A DNA stretch of 33,642 nt from IMG/VR virus record IMGVR_UViG_3300032235_000290, positions 1 to 33,642 of that record, one strand, 5' to 3'. The stretch comes from a virus. Positions 29,004 to 33,642 of this stretch are shown in pieces. A model generated the notes under the pieces. The model had not been told where the DNA came from. It saw only the letters and a program-made list of their open reading frames with translations, and made no database searches. The position numbers were made by a program, and so were the translations under genes. Position 1 is the first letter of the stretch; the number at the start of each line of letters is the position of its first letter.

Positions 29004-29489
29004 TTAAATCAAGAATTCAATCACCGAGGTGACGGGTGGCGCTTCTGAGAATGTCACATTACCGCCAGCCACTGTATAGGTGTTTTGGTTCTGATACACG
29101 CCGTTGATATAGATTGCTTTTGGCGCAGATGAAACAGGAAAAATAGTTTGTGTTCCGTTTCCAGTTGCATTGATTGGAGCGAATCCATTGCCAGACAAGT
29201 TTTCGTTCAATGATGAATAAATCGTGCTGCCGTTCCTGTTCATCACTCTGATGCTGTAATCGCTGCTCACATAAAAACGAGCAGGCGTTCCATTGCGTGA
29301 TGGGTAGCCACCAAGCGTGCGGATAGGCTGAGGCGCTGCAATAGTCAGCGCCGCATCCCAATAAACGTTGATCGGATTTGTCTGTGGGTCTAGATTTGCA
29401 GATCCAATCCAGATATATCCAGCCTCAAGAGGTTGACCATCAATGTCTGCGAAGACTGGATATGGTGGATTGACTTCAATTGCGGACAT
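29004..29489 (-). CDS. Head-binding domain protein, P22 tailspike N-terminal type
   Basis: 161 residues. Residues 1-105 match the P22 tailspike head-binding domain: NPPYPVFADIDGQPLEAGYI, then WIGSANLDPQTNPINVYWDA, QPIRTLGGYPSRNGTPARFY, VMNRNGSTIYSS. In P22 this domain joins the spike to gp4/gp10. Here it is followed only by about 55 residues (QTIFPVSSAPKAIYINGVYQ, then GGNVTFSEAPPVTSVIEFL), a small beta module common in fibres. It has no receptor-binding or enzyme domain, so it is probably an adaptor to which the separate fibre and beta-helix proteins attach. It starts in a TAATG overlap with the ejection-protein stop. Confidence 0.87.
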   Translation of the reverse strand: MSAIEVNPPYPVFADIDGQPLEAGYIWIGSANLDPQTNPINVYWDAALTIAAPQPIRTLGGYPSRNGTPARFYVSSDYSIRVMNRNGSTIYSSLNENLSGNGFAPINATGNGTQTIFPVSSAPKAIYINGVYQNQNTYTVAGGNVTFSEAPPVTSVIEFLI

Positions 29490-32400
29490 TACTGGTTCTC
29501 CTGTTCAAATTGCTCCTGGGCCTGCAGCGATTGAACGATGAACTTCTCACGCGCACTCATTTCGCGTGGGAGTTTCACCGCATCGGCAAACTTTTGGAAA
29601 GATTGTGACATCAAGACGGCCTTTACGGTAGCCTTTGACGGGTTGCTGTTGGTGGAAACGGCCTCAACAGCAAGGCGCTGGAACTCAGGCGAAGCGATCA
29701 GATCGTCGGCAGCCTTGAGGGCGTTTGTCTTGCCCTTGGTCAGTGCTGCGGTCAAACCGGATGCAATACCAGCACCAGGCAGGCCGACAAGGCTTGTGGC
29801 TGCCTCGATGGGCACACCGACGGCTGCACGCTTGGCCAGGCCGTAGATGTTCGACAGCATGTTGTCAGCGCCCTGCAGCTCCTGCTGGACTGCTTGGATG
29901 CGGCCAGTAGTGATGCGCTCGCGGGTGGCCTTGCTGACGTTGCTGGACACACGGTATAGGTCGGACAGCTGCTTGCGTGCAGGCTGTGGGAGGTTGGCCA
30001 TCAGCGCAGCATAGGCTTGCTTGTTGGCCAGCAGGCCCTCGTACCACTTGGCGTAGGTGTTGAAGTTCAGCGTGCCATTTTGTGTGGCCTTGCCGAATGC
30101 GGTGTTCAACGATGAGGCTGTGACTGCCTGGCGCATGTCCTTCGGGATCGCGGTCAGAATTTTGGCCAGCTTGTCGGCGTCGCCTTTGGACAGGGACATG
30201 GTGGCCGACTCCAGCTTACTGACCAGGCTTTGATCGAGCTGACGGCCAAACAGGGAAGTCATGTCATCCTCAAAACCCTTGCGCATCTGCACGAGGCTTT
30301 TGGCCAAGCGGTAGCTTTCGCCTTGGCCAGCTGTCTGCGCCAACGCGAACTGGTCGTCGTCGATCAGTCGATAGAGCTGCTTTGCAAGACCGGTGTCAGC
30401 ATCAGCAAACGGGCCAGCCTGGCGTGCAGCAGCGCCAACGTCGCGCCGGACGTCGTCGATCAGGGCATAGGTCGGGGCACGGGTGCCAATGACGTTGCCT
30501 GCATCGTCCTTGATGGGCTTAGGCGTCAGCTTGCTGCGCACCATTTTTTCGAGTGAGGACAGGTTTTCTGGGCCATCCAGATCGTCGGCACGCTTCTGCA
30601 CAAAGTTCAGCACGTTGTCAGCCTGGCCACGGGTCTGCGATGGAATCTGCGTGCGCAGTGCCTTGTATGCGTCGTCGGCCTGGTTGGACAGGTTGGTCAC
30701 AGTCTGGTCGAGCTGCGTGCGCACGGACTGGTTGAGCCTGCTCAGGTCGGTTGTGCCGCCGATTTCGGTGATCAGGTTGTCGGCACGCTGGCCAACTTGC
30801 TCCAATCCTTTGATCTCGGATGCACGAGCCTGACTGCCAGGGATGGACTTCACCGCTTGGGCCAGCTCACGATAAGCCTGGTTTGAGGTCAGGTGGTCGG
30901 GCTGCAGGTATTCGTCAATGCCAAGGCGTCTGGCAGCCTCAAGAACTTTTGGATCGGGTGCGGCTTGGCCAGCCAGCACGGAAGTGGCGCGGGTTGCGCC
31001 CATGCCGCCCTCGGCAGCGGTGCGTGCGGTCGTGGCCAGCTCTTGCGGTGTCATCGCAGCAGCGGCAGGTGCAGCCGGTGGCGTGCCAGGCACGGCAGCA
31101 GGTTGAACTTCTGGCGCAGCAGCAGCAGCACGGACGGGTGCGCCGGGTGCCATCGCTGTGCCCATAGGAGCGCCAGCAGGGGCCGCAGGGCCAGCGGCAG
31201 GGGTAACGGGTGCACGTGCAGCACGGACGGCCTGGACGCCGCGCACAGCGGCAGGCAGGACGGGCGCGAGCACTGCGGTGGTAGCCACCTCGCCAGCGTC
31301 AAACTGACCGCCAGTTGCAGCCTGTGTGGCCTCGATGACGGCTTGGGTTGCACCAGCACCAACAGCCATGCCAGGGAGAGTTACTGCGCGGCCAGCAGGC
31401 GTGAAGGCAGCCAAAGCGCCAGCAGCACGTGGAATGTCGCTTACCTGGAAGCCAGGCTTGATGGCGTACATCTGGCCATCGATGGACGACTGCAGCACGA
31501 AGTTGCCCTTCTCGTCCTGGCTGACTTGCACGCCGGGAAAGTTGGACTGGATGACCTGCACAGTTTCCTGTGGGTTGGTCATCATGGTGCCTAAGGCCGA
31601 CTTGAAGCTGGACATGCTGAAGGTGTTGAGCTCCGGCATGCCTGCATAGTCCGGCAGCGCCTGGGTGGTGGGTGTTTCGCGCTCAGTGCCTGTGAAGGCC
31701 TCACGGATGCCACCCAAGACACCCAGGGACTCTGTGCCCTTGAGCTGCATGCCAGCCGGTGCACGCACCATGCCGTTCTTGACGTCGGCCTCCAAGTCCA
31801 TCATTTCCTGACGCGTCATGCGGCCTGTGTTGTAGGCATCCACAACGGTCGGTGGCAGCTCGGCAACCTGCGTACTGGCAGCCGTGCCTTGTGCTGGCGC
31901 AGGCTGTTGGCCACGCAAAGCAGCGCCACGAGGCAGCATAAGCACGCCAGATTTAACGTCGGCCTCAAAGTCTGCCGCCTCTTCAGGCGTCATCTGGCCG
32001 GAGCTGTAGGCGTTGAAGATGTTTTGGATCGAGCCAGGGGCCATAGCGCCACCAGCAGCAGCGCCAGCACCACCTCGGGCTGCCATAACGCGCTGAAAGG
32101 TACTGTCGCCACCTCCGGGGAGCGTGGCAGGCGTGGCGGCTTGCTCTTGGCCAACACCGGCAGTCACGCGCTCAATGTAGGACTTCGTGCGAGGCCCCCA
32201 GTTTTTGGGGTTGGTGCCGCCATGGTATTCGGCAGCGGCCAGCTTGATGTCGCCCTTGTTGCGCTGCAGCGATTCCTTGAGCAGCAGGCCAGCAGCCTCG
32301 GCTGCGTTTTGTGGGCTGAGGTAAGCATCGACACCGTACTTGTCCAGCACAGCCTTGCGTGTGGCAGGGATGATCTGGAACGGTGTCTTGGCGTTGGCCT

Positions 32401-32545
32401 CGGACACCTGGTCAGCATTGCTGCGCTCGCCATAAAGCAAGACAGACTTCAGCAGGCCAGAAGGCAGCCCGAGCTTTTGCTCAGTGCCAGCGGCCAGGTC
32501 AGACCAGAACGGGTCTTTGTAGCTGTTTGGGGCTTGTGTGGCCAT
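29489..32545 (-). CDS. Large DNA-ejection protein with N-terminal lytic transglycosylase domain (P22 gp16 position)
   Basis: 1018 residues. The N-terminal region has the lytic transglycosylase layout of phage internal virion proteins: catalytic Glu40 (LYGERSNADQVSEANA), FQIIPATRKAVL (56-67) and AEYHGGTNPKNWGPRTKSYI (105-124). Such enzymes open a path in peptidoglycan during genome entry. A long Ala/Gly/Pro-rich region (about 420-550) and two copies of a short motif (FNAYSSGQMTPEEAADFEAD and YNTGRMTRQEMMDLEADVKN) follow. The C-terminal 400 residues are helical. It lies in the gene position of P22 gp16, the last ejection protein before the tail fibre genes. AAGGA precedes the ATG. Confidence 0.88.
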   Translation of the reverse strand: MATQAPNSYKDPFWSDLAAGTEQKLGLPSGLLKSVLLYGERSNADQVSEANAKTPFQIIPATRKAVLDKYGVDAYLSPQNAAEAAGLLLKESLQRNKGDIKLAAAEYHGGTNPKNWGPRTKSYIERVTAGVGQEQAATPATLPGGGDSTFQRVMAARGGAGAAAGGAMAPGSIQNIFNAYSSGQMTPEEAADFEADVKSGVLMLPRGAALRGQQPAPAQGTAASTQVAELPPTVVDAYNTGRMTRQEMMDLEADVKNGMVRAPAGMQLKGTESLGVLGGIREAFTGTERETPTTQALPDYAGMPELNTFSMSSFKSALGTMMTNPQETVQVIQSNFPGVQVSQDEKGNFVLQSSIDGQMYAIKPGFQVSDIPRAAGALAAFTPAGRAVTLPGMAVGAGATQAVIEATQAATGGQFDAGEVATTAVLAPVLPAAVRGVQAVRAARAPVTPAAGPAAPAGAPMGTAMAPGAPVRAAAAAPEVQPAAVPGTPPAAPAAAAMTPQELATTARTAAEGGMGATRATSVLAGQAAPDPKVLEAARRLGIDEYLQPDHLTSNQAYRELAQAVKSIPGSQARASEIKGLEQVGQRADNLITEIGGTTDLSRLNQSVRTQLDQTVTNLSNQADDAYKALRTQIPSQTRGQADNVLNFVQKRADDLDGPENLSSLEKMVRSKLTPKPIKDDAGNVIGTRAPTYALIDDVRRDVGAAARQAGPFADADTGLAKQLYRLIDDDQFALAQTAGQGESYRLAKSLVQMRKGFEDDMTSLFGRQLDQSLVSKLESATMSLSKGDADKLAKILTAIPKDMRQAVTASSLNTAFGKATQNGTLNFNTYAKWYEGLLANKQAYAALMANLPQPARKQLSDLYRVSSNVSKATRERITTGRIQAVQQELQGADNMLSNIYGLAKRAAVGVPIEAATSLVGLPGAGIASGLTAALTKGKTNALKAADDLIASPEFQRLAVEAVSTNSNPSKATVKAVLMSQSFQKFADAVKLPREMSAREKFIVQSLQAQEQFEQENQ

Positions 32546-32554
32546 GGTTCGTCC

Positions 32555-33642
32555 TTAGCGGCCAGGCTGGAAAGTACCGCTGCCAAGCGTGCCAGGGGTG
32601 GGCACTTGGCCGGTTTGTGGGTTCATCCAGCGCATGTAGCTGCGCTGCTGTGTGGCCGTGTTGGCTTGCTGTGCTGCCAGGCCTTGTGCGCGTTGCTCGC
32701 CGTACTGGCGCATGAAATCCACGAAGGTCGTGCCAGCAGGAATCTGGATGCCGCCGATGTTGATGTCGGTCTTGGCACGGCCAAGGGAGCCGGTCGAGTT
32801 GACCCACTCAGCCTCGGCAGCTTTTGCCGCGCCTTCATACTGCAGCAGCTTGGCCATACCACGCAAGAACGAGCCAATGGTCTGCGCGTTGGCAGTTTCC
32901 TCGGGAAAACCCTTAAGGGCCATCTGAATGTCTTTGTCGGTCGCAGGGCCAGGTGGCAGGGACTTAATCGCCTGGGTGTTGCGCAGCCGAGTGTATTCCT
33001 GGCGCATCTGCGTCCATTCGTCCTGTCGGCCAGTAGCGCCTGCAAACCACTCTGTCGCCTTGGTGCCCAAGCCTTTGCCGCCCTGTGCGGATTCAATTCG
33101 GCCAGCCAGGTCAAGCATGCGGCCTGCGGACTGCTCTGCACCAACGGCTGCAATGGTCGCGTCGTTCACGATCTTGTTTGCGTCGGGCGTGAGCTTTGTG
33201 CCAGCTTGGCCAAGTTCAAACAGCTTCATCTCCACATCGGTCTGCAGCTTGTCGCGGTCAAGCGCCAAGCGGCCAGAACGGTCTGCGATCTGGCTGTCGA
33301 TGTTTTTGATTTGTGCAGCGGTGTTGGTGTTTTCCAAAGCCAAGCGGGTCGGGGTGTTGGCCGTGACCAGCTCTTTCTCGGTTGCGCCTGCTTCGCCGGT
33401 GCGAATCTCTGCCGGGGCTTTCAGAGCCTTGATCGATGATTCCAGCACCTTGTCGCCGCCAGGAACACCAGCGAGCATGATGCCGATGGTCTTCTGGGCT
33501 GCGGCTGGATTGGTTTCAGCCAGCTGCGCGTAAGTATCGTAAGCCTTGGCACGATCTGCGCGGCCAGAGTTGCGCTCTGCCTCAGCTTTTTGACGCAGAA
33601 GATCAACACCGATCTGCGGTGCTCCGGAGCTAAATGCCGACA
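32555..33642 (-). CDS. Helical DNA-ejection protein (5' end outside window)
   Basis: The minus-strand frame is open from the right edge to TAA at 32555. About 54 residues before the first internal ATG (33478) are in frame and look coding (LLRQKAEAERNSGRADRAKA, then YDTYAQLAETNPAAAQKTIG), so the true start lies beyond the window. The visible 361 residues are mostly helical and Ala/Gln-rich (NTNTAAQIKNIDSQIADRSG, then RMLDLAGRIESAQGGKGLGT, TRLRNTQAIKSLPPGPATDK, FLRGMAKLLQYEGAAKAAEA), ending in a flexible Gly/Thr tail. Position directly before the lytic transglycosylase ejection protein matches P22 gp20. Family identity is inferred from context and composition. Confidence 0.85.
   Translation of the reverse strand, partial: SAFSSGAPQIGVDLLRQKAEAERNSGRADRAKAYDTYAQLAETNPAAAQKTIGIMLAGVPGGDKVLESSIKALKAPAEIRTGEAGATEKELVTANTPTRLALENTNTAAQIKNIDSQIADRSGRLALDRDKLQTDVEMKLFELGQAGTKLTPDANKIVNDATIAAVGAEQSAGRMLDLAGRIESAQGGKGLGTKATEWFAGATGRQDEWTQMRQEYTRLRNTQAIKSLPPGPATDKDIQMALKGFPEETANAQTIGSFLRGMAKLLQYEGAAKAAEAEWVNSTGSLGRAKTDINIGGIQIPAGTTFVDFMRQYGEQRAQGLAAQQANTATQQRSYMRWMNPQTGQVPTPGTLGSGTFQPGR

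Noticed and set aside
31889-33439. 516-residue plus-strand open frame opposite the ejection-protein genes
   Set aside because: It is antisense to two well-supported minus-strand genes, crosses their boundary, and has no recognisable domain. Long antisense frames are expected from the GC-rich codon bias.
1-33642. Direct terminal repeats marking physical genome ends
   Set aside because: The first and last tens of bases share no match, and both ends fall inside genes.
1-33642. tRNA or other structured RNA genes
   Set aside because: No cloverleaf-like sequence with a conserved T-loop (GTTCGAATC-type) was noticed in the few non-coding gaps, which are all shorter than about 110 bases.

Overview
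The window is most of the genome of a tailed bacteriophage with the virion gene order of Salmonella phage P22 (a podovirus). Going leftward from about 13.4 kb on the minus strand come terminase small and large subunits, a P22-type portal, scaffold, P22-fold coat protein, gp4-type tail accessory factor and gp10-type DNA stabilisation protein. At the right side are DNA-ejection proteins, a P22-type head-binding protein and a beta-helix tailspike. The GC-rich codon use and the small conserved phage genes fit a proteobacterial, possibly beta-proteobacterial (Burkholderiales), host, but the sequence does not prove the host. No integrase, CI-like repressor, DNA polymerase, RNA polymerase or tRNA was found.

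Layout. (1) 1-18.7 kb, minus strand: one long, tightly packed operon. Its first part (18.7-13.4 kb) holds replication and recombination genes: a DUF1376 replisome organiser, a lambda-P-like helicase loader, NinB, NinG, several small zinc-knuckle proteins and a ParB-domain/DNA-methyltransferase fusion. Almost every junction there is an ATGA overlap. Packaging, capsid and tail genes follow. The methyltransferase reading frame is broken at an 11-base G tract. (2) About 18.8-19.14 kb: a control region with a small HTH regulator, an 8-bp inverted repeat and a divergent rightward promoter. (3) 19.2-25.26 kb, plus strand: an early operon encoding an ERF annealing protein, a YqaJ-type exonuclease, SSB, a DUF2829/Tad2-like (anti-Thoeris) protein, an Arc-like protein, a MazG/HisE-like pyrophosphohydrolase and many small accessory proteins. 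(4) 25.26-25.30 kb: two UUCG hairpins where the two transcripts converge. (5) 25.3-33.64 kb, minus strand: ejection proteins, head-binding adaptor, fibre, tailspike and a lysis cassette (soluble M15 endopeptidase, holin, TM accessory protein), ending at the terminator.

The minus-strand virion operon runs off the left edge inside a gene and re-enters at the right edge inside another gene, in P22 order. This suggests a circular or circularly permuted genome cut in the middle of the ejection-protein genes. The two edge genes do not join in frame and both are incomplete, so some sequence is missing between the ends.

How it works together: the rightward early genes supply recombination (ERF plus exonuclease plus SSB), nucleotide-pool control and counter-defence. 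The leftward genes recruit the host replicative helicase, process recombination intermediates (NinB/NinG), methylate DNA, package it, build the particle and lyse the cell.
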